A DNA stretch of 64,000 nt from Anaeramoeba flamelloides (GCA_027625915.1 JANTQA010000008.1:10479001-10543000); one strand, 5' to 3'; shown: positions 9,548-23,418, counted from the first letter of the stretch. The notes: generated by a model from the sequence alone, not told the origin. Translations and numbers: made by a program.

Positions 9548-12207
9548 AAAATCAGAAATATCAAGAAAAGCTTTTAAAAAAAAAAACGATTTTTCAAGTA
9601 GATATTACTTTTTGCTTTTTTAAAACAAATTTTCATCAACAATTATCTAAATTTGCTTTTGTTTCCATTTTTAAAGTTACACCAAGTTTTGGATTCTCAA
9701 TTTATTGGAGATTTCAAAATAAGAATTTTGTAAAATTAAATCAAATTAAAGGGAAAAATATTCTGTACAGAATATACTCCTTATAAGCAAGTAATTACAG
9801 TTTCCGAACTCAAATTTAAATTAATGTTTTTTGAAAAAAAGTAGAAAAGAATTTTCTTTTTCGGCTTTATTGTTTGCAAAAGTAGCTCAAAACTAAAATC
9901 CTTTTTAATTTGTTTATATCCGATTAATTTTTTGGGTTTCTGTTAAATCCTTTATTAAAAACAAATTGAATTCTAACAGAAACGTTTTCAAACAATAATG
10001 GTGTTTGGATACTCATCTTAGAATTAGGAATGGTAAAATTTTTCACTTTTATTTTTCTTTCTTAAATTGGGTTCTTAAAGAAGTGAGTTGTAATTTTTAG
10101 GATCAGTGCCATTAAGTAAATTCCAAATAAAGTGAAAATTTTTCCCTTTTTATAAAATCAAAAAAGTAAAACATCGTTAAAAATTTTCAATTCCTTTCCT
10201 TAGATTGTTCTTCTAAAAAAGATCTTCAAGAACTTAATTGTAATTCTGATTTCTAATGAAAGGGAATAATAAGGATCATAAAGTTAAAATATTTTGCGTT
10301 TTTTTTTGGTTTGGACTAGTGCTCATCTATGTATTATCAATACGAAAAAATTTTCGTTTTTCAATGTTTTTGAAAATACCTTTCCGAATTAGTGATTTTA
10401 ATTTTTGAAGTCTGTTTATTTGTTTGTTACCCTTTTTATTGACATTTTGTTTGTCTGAAAATTACAGTCAACAGATTTTTATCAAAAATCTATATTTCAG
10501 AATTGTCAAAAGAATACTGAACTGAAATAGAAACACTTTTTAATTCCAAAATTCCAGTTGAATGTAAATATTCCATTTTTTCTTGTGACCAATGAGTAAG
10601 AATATATTGAAAAAAGCTTGTTTAACATCCCAAATTTTGAAAAGTGGACAAAAAATTCACTTTTTTGTTTATCAAAAAGTAAGAAATCGATTTTTTCAAG
10701 TTGTTAACGCCAATTATTTGGAAATAACTTTTTCTGAAAGATGATTTTAATCAGTGAGAAACTGGTTATGTGAAGAAATCATTTTGATTAGGATTACATC
10801 CTTTTTTTATTCTCAACTTTTTTTTACTGATAAATTCAAATTTATTTTGTGAAATTTTTATTTCAATTTCTTTTTTTGTAATTTTCAATTAACATAACTT
10901 TTAAAACAACTCAAGAGAAACAACCTTTTGAAGTATAACTAATTTTTCAAAATTTTTATCACATTTAAACCAATAAAATGATTTCATCAAAGTTGTGTAA
11001 AACAATTTGTAAAATGGAAAATGAAGTAAAAATTTTCAGATATTTCTTGAATTTTTCAGTAAATATTGAAAAATTCCAAAAAAAAAAGAAAACAATTTTG
11101 ATAAGCTCGTAATTTTGGAATTCTTCACTCTCTAATTTTTGTCCCAGTTAACAAATCCAAAAACAACAAAGATCCAAATTTCAATTTCGCTAAAAATAAA
11201 AAAATTTGAACATCAAATCGATTAAAAAAATTGTTAGCTGAAAATTCAAAGTATAACAAAACAAACATTTTGATTATTTATTTTGGTTTCTTTTGAACAT
11301 GACTCCTTTTTTTTTTGTCAAAATTTAGATTTGTGAGAAAATAACATCAACTATGATCTGTGTTATCCAATTTCCTCAAAGTTCTAATGAACTTTAAGTT
11401 TTTATGTAAAAATTTATTTAACAAAGAAAATTTAACTGATATTTCATATCATTTTTGGTACACAAAAAATAGCCTTTTTAAAATAAATAAAGAGACCTCG
11501 GATTTTGTACGTTGATTTTAAAATGGAAAAAAGTCGATTTCAACTTTTTTGTGATCGAAAAAGCACATTAAAGCAAAATTTTTCTCAAGACTATTACTAG
11601 AACACATTATTTAAGACAAGCTTAGAACTATTTACAATAAAAAGAACCGCTTACATCATTGCAAATGTACTCCAATAAGAAAGTGAATCAGGTTTTCTTT
11701 ACTTTTTTTTTTTCAGCACTAAGTGTAAAAGGAAAAAAACTATATTTTCGAAAAGAAATCTGTTTATGGAATCAATGGAAAACGATGCGAATTATTTTTA
11801 AAAAAATATCTAATTTGTGTTTTTTCTCAAAACAAGAAAAAATCAAAATTTTTTGTTTGAATCAAGTCACCCAGGTTGAAAATTGAATAATATTTGTGAA
11901 AACGAAAATATTTCTGGAAATAAAACTTTGTGTATGACCAAAAATTGAAAAATTCGGCAATGAAAAATTATTACACAACCAAGTTCCTTTTATTTTGTGA
12001 TTATGTAACGAATATTTTAATTTGTTTTGGAGTTTTCTCAATCATTTTTTATTTATTTTTTTTTAGTTTTACCTTTTTAAATTTTGTTTATTTTTGACTT
12101 TTTTTCTTTTTCTTTGCTTTGTGTATTTTTCTTTTTTAAAATTTTTTTTTAGTTTGATTACTTATTTCTTCCAATAAACTTGAAAACTTACTTGTATTTG
12201 TAACACT
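9548..12207. other. Spacer between the hAT element and the hypothetical gene
   Basis: About 2.7 kb without a supported gene. It is a little less AT-extreme than other spacers. A 75-codon plus-strand frame at 11659-11886 has no recognisable features. T-rich sequence just before 12208 is probably the promoter and 5' untranslated region. Confidence 0.4.
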
Positions 12208-13167
12208 ATGCATAAATCACAAACTGAATTTCCAAACCAAAAGAGCACATGTGGTGCACTTAACCAACGAACCTTTTTAGAAAGGATCACAACAGGACAA
12301 AATGAAGTTTCTTCCGAAATCTCGCAAGAGGAGATTTTCAATAACGACTTAAAGGCGCAAATCGAAAAGGAAGATCAAGAACAGCTTCGCGAGTGGCTTG
12401 ATCTTTTAGAAACAATCCAAAAACAAAAAGAGTTGCAAGCTAAAAAGATCAAACTGCTTCAAAACGGGCAAATGCTTAAGAGCTTTGAAAGCCAATTTTA
12501 TGAACAGCAGAAAGAAGAAACGTCAATAGGAAAAACGACATCGTCATCATCGTCATCATTAGTGTCGTCTGTTTCCTTAAATCGAGAAACGATGTCACAG
12601 GAAAACAAACAGCAATTTTCCAAAAAGCATCACAGATCTTTACCAACCAATTTCTCTCAAACTCAAACACAAACCTACACGAAAAAAAAGCAAGTTTACG
12701 ACAACAACAGCAACAACAACAACAACAACAACAATAACAACAGCAGCAATAATAAACACAACAAACGTTTCTTCAGATCAAAACACAATTCTCAATGCTT
12801 TCAAAAATCAAAATATTTTGAAAACAATTCAAATAAGCCACTAAACAAACAAGAGCAAAAGATCGTTAACAACCGAAGAAAATATCTAAAATTGGTCCTT
12901 CCCATCGAAGAACAAGAAAACCTTACAGCTCTTTACTCACCTCGACAAATCAAAAGGATTCAACAAAAACGTTCCATCACACGTTCAGTGTCTCTTACTA
13001 AACCAATAGAACCCCCAAAAAGCACGTACCTCCAACTCAAGCATTGCAAAACAAACCCACTTCCTCTTCTAAATATTCAAAAAGGCTCCAAAAACAAGAA
13101 AATTTATCACAAATTCACAACAAATTTTTTTAACCAGATCAAAAAATTCAAAGTTGGTCTCAAATAA
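12208..13167 (+). CDS. Hypothetical Asn/Gln/Lys-rich protein (319 aa)
   Basis: I do not recognise this protein. It is a single uninterrupted frame starting at an ATG after a long T-rich leader, with clearly higher G+C and C-rich codon choice compared with the flanks, which supports real coding. Residues about 50-100 are Glu/Lys/Leu/Gln-rich and probably a coiled coil. A Ser run follows near 112, an Asn run near 168-185 encoded mostly by AAC, then a basic Arg/Lys-rich half with several Ser/Thr-Pro or Ser-Pro-Arg sites. There is no signal peptide or membrane span. Composition suggests a nuclear or cytoskeletal low-complexity protein, which is only inference. Possible AATAAA signals follow at 13407-13412 and later. 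Confidence 0.72.
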   Translation: MHKSQTEFPNQKSTCGALNQRTFLERITTGQNEVSSEISQEEIFNNDLKAQIEKEDQEQLREWLDLLETIQKQKELQAKKIKLLQNGQMLKSFESQFYEQQKEETSIGKTTSSSSSSLVSSVSLNRETMSQENKQQFSKKHHRSLPTNFSQTQTQTYTKKKQVYDNNSNNNNNNNNNNSSNNKHNKRFFRSKHNSQCFQKSKYFENNSNKPLNKQEQKIVNNRRKYLKLVLPIEEQENLTALYSPRQIKRIQQKRSITRSVSLTKPIEPPKSTYLQLKHCKTNPLPLLNIQKGSKNKKIYHKFTTNFFNQIKKFKVGLK

Positions 13168-16100
13168 TAGTTTATTTTTTTTTTTTACATTATCTTTATC
13201 TTTATCTTCTTCTTTTGAATTTATTTTTCTTTTGATTTTACATTTTTTTTTACATTTTTTTATTTGTTTTATTTTTTTTTACTGTTTTACCTTGTTCATT
13301 TTTACTTTTTAACATTTTAAAATTATTGTTTTTTAATTTGTGGATTATTGTTTTTTTTATTTTTTTTATATGTTATTTTTTTTTCTTCTTCTTTTTTACG
13401 AAATACAATAAATTATATCTTTTTACTTGTTGTAATATTTCATAAACTCACCCAAAAATAAATTTTTATTAATTGTTTATTCTTTTTTCTGTTTTTATTT
13501 TATCTTTTTTTTTTCAACGAAAACAATTTATTGGAATAAAACTTTAACAAATCAAAAAATACTGTTCTTTGAAGCCCTCTACACCTTAAACGACTAACAC
13601 TTTTGCCTTTTTTTTTGATCTCAACTTTTTTTATATAAATAATATTTTTTTGAAAAGTGGAAATTAATTTATAAAAATAAATATTTTTTCCTATTCAGGC
13701 ATAATTTCAGTTTTTTTTTAAATCTTTTAGCACCTAGAAATAGCTCTGTTGGGTTTAACCATTTCAATCAGGTTTAAATAGTTTCAGAATTCTTCTTCTT
13801 CTTTTTTGTTATTAGCTTCAACTGATTTAGTAAGTGCGGTAATCTGTATTATCTGATCTGGTTGAGTTGTTAAACAATTTAAATGATTTCCAAATTAATA
13901 ATGGTGTTTTTTTTTTTTTTTTGATTTAGCAATTTTTCTTTTTTTTAAGAATTGTAACAATGATTTATTTTATTTTTTTATCAAAAAATATGAACACACA
14001 TATTTATGAAACTTAATTTTGAAAAATTAACTTTTTGAAAAAATCTGAAATATTTTTCAATCATAAATAGAAAAACAAAAATAAGTAAAATTTATTTTTT
14101 ATCTTCATGAGAATTTATTTCTAATAAAAATTTACTTATAAAACCCTCTAAGGAAAATGTCCAATTTCATTTGGAAAAATAGTTCTTCACAAAACTCAAA
14201 AATTTTCAAAAAAAAACTATAATTTTAAAATTTTTCAAGACAACCGGATTCAAAATGATTTAAAGACATCGGACGCATAACCAGTTATAAAATATTATAT
14301 ACAATAGATGGAATTTGAAAAGTCATTACCAAGCTCTAACAGCAAAATTAACTTATCAAAGCACCACCCCAAACTATTTTCAATCATAAAATGGCTGAAT
14401 CAATGTATATCGGGGTTTCTTGATATGGGTTGGAAACGGTCACCTTGGTATGTTATGAGTTTGTCCTGTAAGAACTTGAACTATGATATTGTCCTAGGTG
14501 ATATAAGATGATATTAATCGTCGCCCTTCCAACTCCACAATACCAGCTTTACACTAGAACAATATCATTTTTTGAGTTTGGAAGGGGATCCAAAATGAGG
14601 AATTATAAAAAGTGATTGTTGAACAAATAGAACAATATGTGGAGCGATTTAATTTTGGAATACGGGATCTAACTCAAAGAACAATTAAGTATAAAAAAAA
14701 AACAATAAAAGACTAATATGTTATTGTTACTGGAATTTTGAAGAACTTTTTTTTCAAATGCTCCTTTCACGCAACCCAAATATGCAAAAAATTGGAAGTA
14801 AATGTTAAATTGGCCCCATTAGAGACAACGTTTCGTTTAAATTCTACCAGAAAACAAACCAGATCACCAAATTTTCAAAAAATTTCTATCTCTTCTATTA
14901 TTCTACAATTGTTACGAAACAACTAAAAAGGTTTACAAAAATAAAATTTTACATCTATTATACATTTTTTACAATTATTGATTTTGACGATTTGTCTTAA
15001 AAGTTCTTAATTCAACTTTGTAAAATAATTTTAATTGTTTTCTTAAATTTGTAATTTTTATTTGCCCCCCCTTTGAAATTATTCTTATTATACTCTCTTA
15101 TACCTTCTCTAAGAAGAAAAAAGAGATCAAATTGTTTAGTTTTTTTTTTCAAATAAGATTCATATTTTTAAAACCAAAACCAAAAAGCAGGTTTGTGTTT
15201 CAACATTCTTTTAAATCAAATAAAGGGAAGTTATTAACTACCACGTATTGCACGAGGCATTTTTCATAACCCTATTTAAATATATAGTTCTACTATTTGG
15301 GCCAAAGTATGTATTTAAATGTATTAAATGTTGGGTCAGGAAATCTTTTGAGATTTATGAGGTTTAAAAAGTTCGAACAAAAAATAGTTAAAGTTTTCTA
15401 AAATAACTTTAAATGAAATTTTTAATACCAGCTTTTCTTATTGAAATTCAAATTATTTCACATAATTAGAATCTGAAATAAGAAGATCAGAAAATTTTCA
15501 AATGTTACTTAATAAAAAAACGTATTCTCAATGTCTTTCTACAACAGCGCAGTACTATACTAAACTTTTTTTTTGTGAGACAATCATTTTCTTATCTTTT
15601 ATGATTATCAATTATTTACTTAAATATTCTCAAATAAAAAGTTTGAGTTTAAAAATATATATATTGCAATGTAATTCAAAATAATTTTGATAGACCCAAC
15701 AAAAATATCAATAAAAAATACAAATTTTAGCCACTTCCTGTGTTATTCCAAAAAAATATTAAGTTAAGAACCAAGAAATAATTATCCCCAAACATTAAAA
15801 ACCCAACAATGATGATATTTTAACATTCTTATAATTTTAATACTATTAAATCCTTTTTATTTGTTTATGAAAGGTTTTTCAATAATTGAATAAACATAAA
15901 ATCTGGACACCCTTTGTGAATTTAATAATTGTGTTTAAAAATTGAAAGTAAGTTTCAAAACAATATCCAATGAAACTATGCTATATATGTTTTCAGAGAT
16001 TGAAGTTTAAAATTTTTGAACCTGCATATGTTAAAAATTGCACTCAAGACAGAAACATCACAATATGTGAGGCTCTAATTCAAGTATAATTCAGCTTAAA

Positions 16101-16980
16101 TTTAATAATAATAATACACAATAAGTACAAGATCAACCAAAAATCTTATATTAATATTTTTGAATATTATATTATTAAAAATTCCACTATATATTCAATT
16201 AAACAATATAACTTTGGAAATTTTTTTTTCAATTACTTTTCCAAACTAAATATTTGGAACCAAAACAATGTTATTTCAATTTTTAAATTATTGATATATT
16301 GAATCTTCAAAAGTAACACTTTTTTTAATTTTTTAATTTCAACAATTACCTAAATAATTATCAACATAATAACCAAAAAAATATTATTTGAGTTCCCTTA
16401 CTTAAGAGATCTCTATCTTTTATTTCCAATTTAAGTTCAATATATTAACATTCTATTATTTCAAAAAACTCAAGAATTAAGTCATAGATTGTCTTGATAA
16501 TAAAAGCTTTTTTTTTTTTTGTAACCGATCTACGTTGAGAGATACTTTTTTAAAACTTTCGAAATTACTGTTAATAAAACGAAACCCAAAAATAAATCAC
16601 AGATGAAATGCAATAATTATTTGTTTCTAATTAGAACTCTCTCAACCTAATATACTTTACTGAACAAAGCCAGAAGCAGGAGCAATCATTTTTAAAAAAA
16701 GATGTTTCAAACCATCAATAAAAGATAAAATAAATTGTATATCAAACTACTTGAACCCAAAATAACGAAAACTAATCATGTACATCATTTAGTCATAAGT
16801 TCACTTTTGAAAACAGTCTACCTTAATTTTTAGAAATAATTTATATTGAAAAACCAATCTCTCAAACACACTCTTTTTCAATTTTGTTTCATTCTCAACA
16901 AATTCTCAATCGACAAGAAAAAAAATAAAGAAAATTTATTTTTTTTAAATTTTTATTAATTTTTTGTATTAAATTCAAAA
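13168..16980. other. 3.8-kb spacer with a slightly GC-richer island
   Basis: The first 300 bases are T-rich 3' flank. About 14280-14700 stands out by composition and includes frames of 67 and 62 codons (14308-14511 and 14738-14926) without recognisable features; it may be a decayed gene or transposon piece. The rest is AT-rich. The sequence just upstream of 16981 is the RPS18 promoter and leader. Confidence 0.4.
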
Positions 16981-17529
16981 ATGTCACTTGTAATCCCAGA
17001 AGGAGAATTTGAACATATTAGACGTATTATGAATACTAATGTAAATGGTCTTCAACTCGTTCCATATGCACTTTGCGCCATCAAAGGTGTTGGAAGAAGA
17101 TTTGCCTTTTTGTGTTGTAGAAAAGCTGACATTGACGTTAACAAAGTATTTCCTTTTACAATTTTCAATTTCAAGATCTTAATTGACTTCTTTTTGAGGA
17201 TCTTAACTGATTTTTGCTTATTGATCGCTAATTTTTTTGCTTTCTTACTTTTTTATTTTTCTTTTTTTTTTTTTTTTTAATTTTTTCCAAACAAAAAACA
17301 AAAAACAAAAAACAAAAATTTTTTTTTCTTTTTTTGAAAATAATAATAATTAAAAAACCAAAAGAGAGCAGGTGAATTAAGCACCGAAGAAATTGATAAA
17401 ATTGTCAAAGTAATGGAAAACCCACTCGACTTTAAAATCCCAAGTATGTATTTTTTTTTCCTTTTTTTTTTAGAGATTGAAAGATTGCAAAAACTTGTAT
17501 TTTTGATTTTGCTGTTCCAAATTGCTTTG

Positions 17530-17564
<35 letters not shown>

Positions 17565-17864
17565 AATAAAACAAACCTTTTTAATCCAAACCTAACAAAT
17601 TAAATCCTTTTATTAAATCTTTTAAATTGATTCAAAATAGCTTGGTTCTTGAATAGACAAAAGGATCGAAAAACAGGATCTTTCACCCAATTACTTTCAA
17701 ATAAATTGGATCACTCTTTACGTGAAGATATTGAAAGACTCAAAAAAATCAGATGTCATAGAGGGCTTAGACACGCATGGGGACTTAAGGTTAGAGGACA
17801 ACATACAAAGACAACAGGCCACAAAGGAAGAACTGTTGGTGTCCAAAAAAAGAAAGAGAAATAA
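16981..17864 (+). CDS. RPS18: 40S ribosomal protein S18 (uS13), three exons
   Basis: Component of the small ribosomal subunit head, homologous to bacterial S13; it contacts the large subunit and P-site tRNA. Exons are 16981-17145, 17365-17443 and 17641-17864, giving 155 residues against 152 in human. Exon 1 opens [13 protein letters not shown] and includes the conserved AIKGVGRRF and RKADIDVNK. Exon 2 gives [10 protein letters not shown] and the FKIP end. Exon 3 gives [20 protein letters not shown] and the RGQHTKTTG tail. Introns are 219 and 197 bases, with GTATTT and GTATGT donors and AAAAG and AATAG acceptors, both filled with T runs. Phases are 0 and 1. It is intact and probably highly expressed. 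Confidence 0.96.
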
Positions 17865-17924
17865 TAAGGAAAGTGCTTTGAATTTACTTTTTAAATCGAA
17901 AGAAAAACATCCTATAAATCTAAC

Positions 17925-17930
17925 AATAAA
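17925..17930 (+). terminator. Polyadenylation signal of RPS18
   Basis: AATAAA about 60 bases after the stop codon of RPS18. Confidence 0.5.
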
Positions 17931-19553
17931 AACAATTCCTTTGGCTATTTATTTAATACCCTACCCTTATTCATTTTAAACAAGATCCTTTCATATAATA
18001 CAATTATATAAATTTTTTTTTTTAGAAAATAAAATTTTTCAATCTTTTTTTAAATTAGAATTAATTGTTGTTTTTTGTTTCTTGGACAAAACCAAACCCT
18101 TAAGAGAAAACGGTCGAATTAAAAGGTGCTTTATTACTTGGCATACAAAAAAAAAAAATCAAATCAGGAGATAAATAAACTGGTATTTGATCTTATGGAA
18201 TAAAATTTCATCTGATTATCTTTTTTATATCATCTGAAATTCTTTTTGTCTATTCTTATTAGATCATCCTAGAGAAACCCAATTTAGATCACAAAAAAAG
18301 CAATCAACAAATAAATAGAGGGCACAAATTTCGATCTACTTCTTTGAAATTTTTTTGATTGAAAAACAGATTCGAGAAAAACACATGCAAAAAGAAGTAA
18401 AACTTTTTCACATTTTATTATTAAAATTCAATTAAATAAAATTAAGACATTTCACTAAAATATTTAACTTTTATGATAAAAATCACCCCTTCTTCTGCAT
18501 TAAAACAACATACCTGGTTTCATTTCATCTAAGCCAAATTTCAAAATTTAGGGAAAACTTTGTTATTATTATTTTTTTCTTCATTTCATTTGTCTTTCAA
18601 AAAATACAATGATTATACAACATTTTTATTTATTAATCTATATTGGCTATTGTCTCTAAAAAATTTAGTAAAATACCTTATTATTCAAAAAAAAACCAAC
18701 AATTAAACTAATTTTTTTCTGATGAAAAATCTGCCCCTATTATTGAAATTAAGCTTATTGAGAAATTTTATTTGAAACTTTTAAGGATAAATTATTACTT
18801 TCCAATTGGGAAAAATAGTTCAACACAGTTTTTCAATAAATAAACATTTATAAAGCCTGGAAATGAAAAGTAAAATTAATTCCAAAAAGAAATTAATTAA
18901 ATTGAAAGAATAATTCACCTTCTATTATTTTTAATTAAATTAACAAAAACAATTTTGCTCTACTTTTTGAATCAAAATCCGATTAATGGTCGTTTGAAGA
19001 TCTCAAAAATAGACAAATTTTTTCAACAGATTGTTGAACAATAGAACTAATCAAAAAAACCGAACACAAAATATAGTATTAAATAAACTGTAATTATATT
19101 GAACCCTTGGTTTTTTTTTTTATTTATTTTTTCTTTTTTTAATAGATCTTAGACTTTTAATTATTAGGTTTCTATATTTCTGTGATTTCTGTGATTTCTG
19201 TATTTTTTGTGATTCTAGAAGGTTCCCAATTAGAAATTGTTATAGACTTTATTTTCTCTATTTTACTTTTTTTTTCTAAACAGTTACAGTTGATTGACTT
19301 TTAAAACAATCAATATTTTCAGTCATTTTTCCCAAAAAATAAAAACACAAGATTTAAAATAAATAATTAAAGCTACCAATTCTAAAAAGGGAAAATAATA
19401 ATTAAAAACTATTTAAAGAAAAAAAAAATTGAAATTTTTTCGAATTTATTCTTTATCCATTCATTTATTTATTAAGAGAAAGGAGTAATTAAATAAAAAT
19501 TATCAAATAAAAAAAAGAGACTAAGAAAATTAATATATATATATATATATAAT

Positions 19554-19585
<32 letters not shown>

Positions 19586-19815
19586 CACTCTCATTCTCAT
19601 GATAAAATAGAAACTATCCACTTCCTGGATACATGACAGGATTAAAAAAACGATAGAAAGATTATCGATTACATATAAAAATATCATAATCTTTGATATG
19701 TTTGATGATTTATATAATTTTTTTTGGAAAGCTGAATGAAAATTTTGTTCTATTTATCTAGAAACAAAATGTGGTTTTATTCAAAATATAAACAATTTGA
19801 GAAGTTATTTTAGTA
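17931..19815. other. AT-rich spacer containing one end of dispersed repeat R1
   Basis: There is no gene. About 19440-19690 resembles 40550-40740 in direct orientation, sharing a TTTATTTATT..GAGAAA.GAGTAAT stretch and CGATAGAAAGATTAT, with about 100 less similar bases between. A (TA)n tract at 19533-19574 lies inside this copy. Confidence 0.45.
19533..19574. repeat. (TA)n microsatellite, once interrupted
   Basis: Alternating TA over about 42 bases with one AATT interruption, within a degenerate dispersed repeat. Confidence 0.9.
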
Positions 19816-20011
19816 CAGTCAGTTCCAATTTTAAGACACAAACTTTCAACAAAATTTAAGGCACAATAAAAATCTTAAATTAAGGCACAAATTTCAGGTT
19901 CTAGTAAAATAAATTGTAAAAAAAAAATTCAAAATTATGTGCCTTAATTTGAGATTTTTATTGTGCCTTAAATTTTGTTGAAAGTTTGTGTTTTAAAAGT
20001 GGAACTGACTG
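19816..20011. mobile_element. Palindromic MITE, family M, copy 2
   Basis: A 196-base near-perfect palindrome starting CAGTCAGTTCC and ending GGAACTGACTG, with TA on both sides (19814-19815 and 20012-20013). The internal AGGCACAA-type motifs match copies 1 and 3. It has the best preserved TA duplication of the three. There is no coding capacity; it needs a transposase supplied elsewhere. Confidence 0.9.
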
Positions 20012-20013
20012 TA

Positions 20014-22949
20014 GTTTAAGTTGTCAGAAAAAGTTTGATAATTCAAGGTCTCAACATTCTTTTTTTTTTTTTTTTTTTTTTTTTGTGTTCTTGAGTGACG
20101 GAACAATTTGTAAATTTTTTTTTAAATATTTTCTCAAATTTGGGGAAATTAACTTGAAGCTTTACTATTATTTAAAGGCAGTGGGTGTATCAATAACATA
20201 ACAAGTAGCAGAATTGAATCATTTGATGATGTATTAAAAAACATCTAGGTACTTAAAAGTTATAGATTCTCCAAAAAATATAAAAAAAAAAAATTAAAAA
20301 TGTGTATTTTAATTATATATACACTTTAAAATTAAAGGAGAAAATAATAGTTAAAAAAAAATTAAAAGGATGTGAAGAGTTTATTATCACTATTTTGTAT
20401 AGACTATTTTTTTTTTTTTTTTTTTTTTTGAGATCAAATACTAAATCACATGAATTGCATCTTCAAATTTGATTGAATAATATTTAGTAATTATATGAAT
20501 ATAATTTTCTGGTTAAATCTTCTCTAGAATCAATGATTTTAGAGATCTAAAAAAAAAAAATTAAATAATTTGGATTTTTTTTTACAAAATTCTATTTTAG
20601 AAAAAAAAAAATGCATACTTAATTTGTAAACTTGTTCAATTTTTTACTTAAATTTTATCAGAATATTTTTTTATAAACAATAATACTTGCTATTATAATT
20701 TATTTCACTTATTCCCATATTTTAATCATCCATTTTACTTTCTTTTCTTTTATTTTCTATTCTTTTTCTTTTTTTTTTTTTTGAGGAGGATAAGTTGTTT
20801 TTTTTTCAAATTATTATATGAATTTTCGATTTTTCCTATATGGATAAATTTAATCCATCAAAATGAATTTATATACCGACAACATAAAATTTCACAAAGA
20901 ATATTCAAAATGATGTTATTTCTTTTCTTTCACAAATAATTTCAAATTTTTTTCTTTGTTAAATCTTATGAAAAGTGAAAACCAAAAAAAAGGATTAATT
21001 TTAAAATAAATCAGAATTACAAGATTCCAAAGCAAAAACTTTCGGTTTTTTAATAATCAAAAAAAAAAAAAAAACGGATTGTAATATTATTCTCAAAGAT
21101 AAATTAGAAAAAAATTAAATTTTATTGTAAATGTTCTTTAAGGAAGACTCAAACTAAATATATATTAAAATTTCACTTCTAATTTTTTTTTTTTTTGGTT
21201 ACTATCTTGTTTTTTTTTTTTGCAAATTATAAATTAACAAAACTTTATAACTTGAATTAAAAACTTACATTTATCAATAATAAAATGACATTAAATCACA
21301 CTAAAAAGGAAGCCGGGAAAAAATCTCAAAAGACATTATAATTCTCCTACTGATAAAACATTCAAAAGACACTCTCCTTTTAAAATTTGAATTTAAAATT
21401 TAATTAGGAGAACAAAAAAATCAAAATCGAAAAAATTAAAAAAAATTGGTGTAAAATGTAAAAATTTTAATTGACTCATTAAAGCTCAATATATTCTTTT
21501 ATCCGAAATTAACTTTAAACGAAACATCATAATATTATAATAATGCCCAATTACTCTATACAGCTTATCAATTGAATTTTTATTTTCGAATATTTTTTTA
21601 AATAAAGTATAAAAATAATTTCAGTTTTTCTTGAGGATCTATCATTTTAAGGACGATAAAAAGCAATTTGGTAACAAAAAGCCATTTGATTATTCCAAAT
21701 AAAGAATATGAAATAAAGTTTAATTAAATGTAAATTTTGGTAAACAGTTAACGAGCATTTAAGAGAATTGAAACAACATAGAGCTATTTTTTTTATTTGA
21801 AAGAATTCAACACAATTAAAAATTGTTTTTTAAATTAAAAAAAAAAAAAAAATATTTACACTACAAATCTCCAAAACACGTTTTGAAGTCACTGATTTGG
21901 ATTATAATTTGTTTCAAAATTTGGATAAAATTGTTTTTTTTTTCAAATAGTCTATTTACTAAAAACTAACTGTTATTTATTTAAATACAAGTTATTTTCT
22001 ATCAAATTAAAAGTGATGATGTTTTTGAAATAAAAAAAATGTCTCTTTTAATTCCCAACTAATGTATAGATTGATACAATTGGGGTATTTTGATTTAGTC
22101 GAAAAGCCGTAAAAAATACTTTGATATAATTTGATACTATTTACAATGAAATAACAAAAGATGTTATTTATCAAAAAAGAAATATGAAAAAATCAGATTT
22201 CAGAAAAAAATTGATAGTAACCTCAGAAATCACAGAAACCAAATCATACCCATAATTTGTTTCAGAAAATTGAATAATCACATTTAATGAAATTATAAAA
22301 AAGTCTAAGTGTGCTTTTACCAAAGTAATTTCAGTTTCTTTTTTTTTTTTTAAAAAAGATCCATAATTTTCCTTAATTAAGATTCCCAAATCTTCTTTAT
22401 TTTATTAATAACACCAAATTTGATCCTTTTCAAAATTACTTTTTGTAAAAAAAAAAAATATGTTATTTCTGAGATTTATTTGTTTTTTGTAAAGTTATGT
22501 GATTTTCTATGATCTTTAAAATTAGAAATTTTGATTTATTTTAATTAAAAAATCCACAATCCTCTTCAAAATGATAATATGAAACCTTTTTATCCACAAT
22601 ATCAAAAATAGAGTTCTTTTTTAATCTTCTTTATTCAAAATTCGGAAAATTAGTTTTTTCAATTTTTTGAAGTAATAACTTTTCCGATTAAATAAATAAT
22701 TTTACGGTAATCATTATTTCGTCCAAGAAGATTGGGTGTGAAAACCCAGTTTATAGAAGAAGGTTAGTTGAATAATTGGTTGACAATGATGATGAAATTC
22801 TATGAAATCAAGTAAAAAACAAATTGGATTTCTTATTTCCAAAATTTTCAACTTGATTTTGATAAAAATAGTTATTCTCAAGACTTCAAGATGATACAAC
22901 CATAAATCTATTTTCATTTTAGTTGATAAGGAAGAAATAAAACCAACAA
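20014..22949. other. AT-rich spacer, nothing recognised
   Basis: About 2.9 kb dominated by A and T runs. Minus-strand frames at 22171-22389 and 22714-22917 have no recognisable features and ordinary spacer composition. Confidence 0.45.
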
Positions 22950-23418
22950 ATTTTGAAAAAAAATTTCAATTCCCAAAGCTAAAAGTTACAAACACAACCT
23001 AAGAGTGTTCACGAGGAAAACCTTATATCTCAAAGGGTGATGACAATTTACCTGAACTGAAAAATTTTTTATATATGAATAAATGAAACGAAAGACAATG
23101 AAAAATTCCCCTTACACTTTGATTGTATTTACTAGGCCTATTACGAGTGAAACACTTTTACGAAAAGTAAAAAAATTCCCTTTATCTGAAAAAATATTTC
23201 CAATAAAGAGAGAAAGGGAAAACCTTAGAATTAGTTTCTGTTTATTAACTAACAACCAAAGGAAAAGAGAAAAATTATTATTTCAATGATCTTAGTTCCT
23301 CTACTTTAAGTTTCAAAATTGGACTCTTATCTGACAACTTATAAACCATTAAATATTTTTTCCAGTGTACTTTAAAAGATCATTTTTTGATTTTGAAATT
23401 CAGTTTTTATTAAACATA
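22950..23418 (+). promoter_or_regulatory. Upstream region of the dehydrogenase gene, with a possible upstream open frame
   Basis: An ATG at 23083 opens 68 basic codons to 23289 with no recognisable family. A TTTTTTCCAG at about 23355-23364 looks like a splice acceptor 55 bases before the dehydrogenase ATG, so a 5'-leader intron is possible. Nothing more can be supported. Confidence 0.25.

Noticed and set aside
17722-17979. Second plus-strand frame overlapping RPS18 exon 3
   Set aside because: A shifted reading of the exon; the real frame matches S18 to its last residue.
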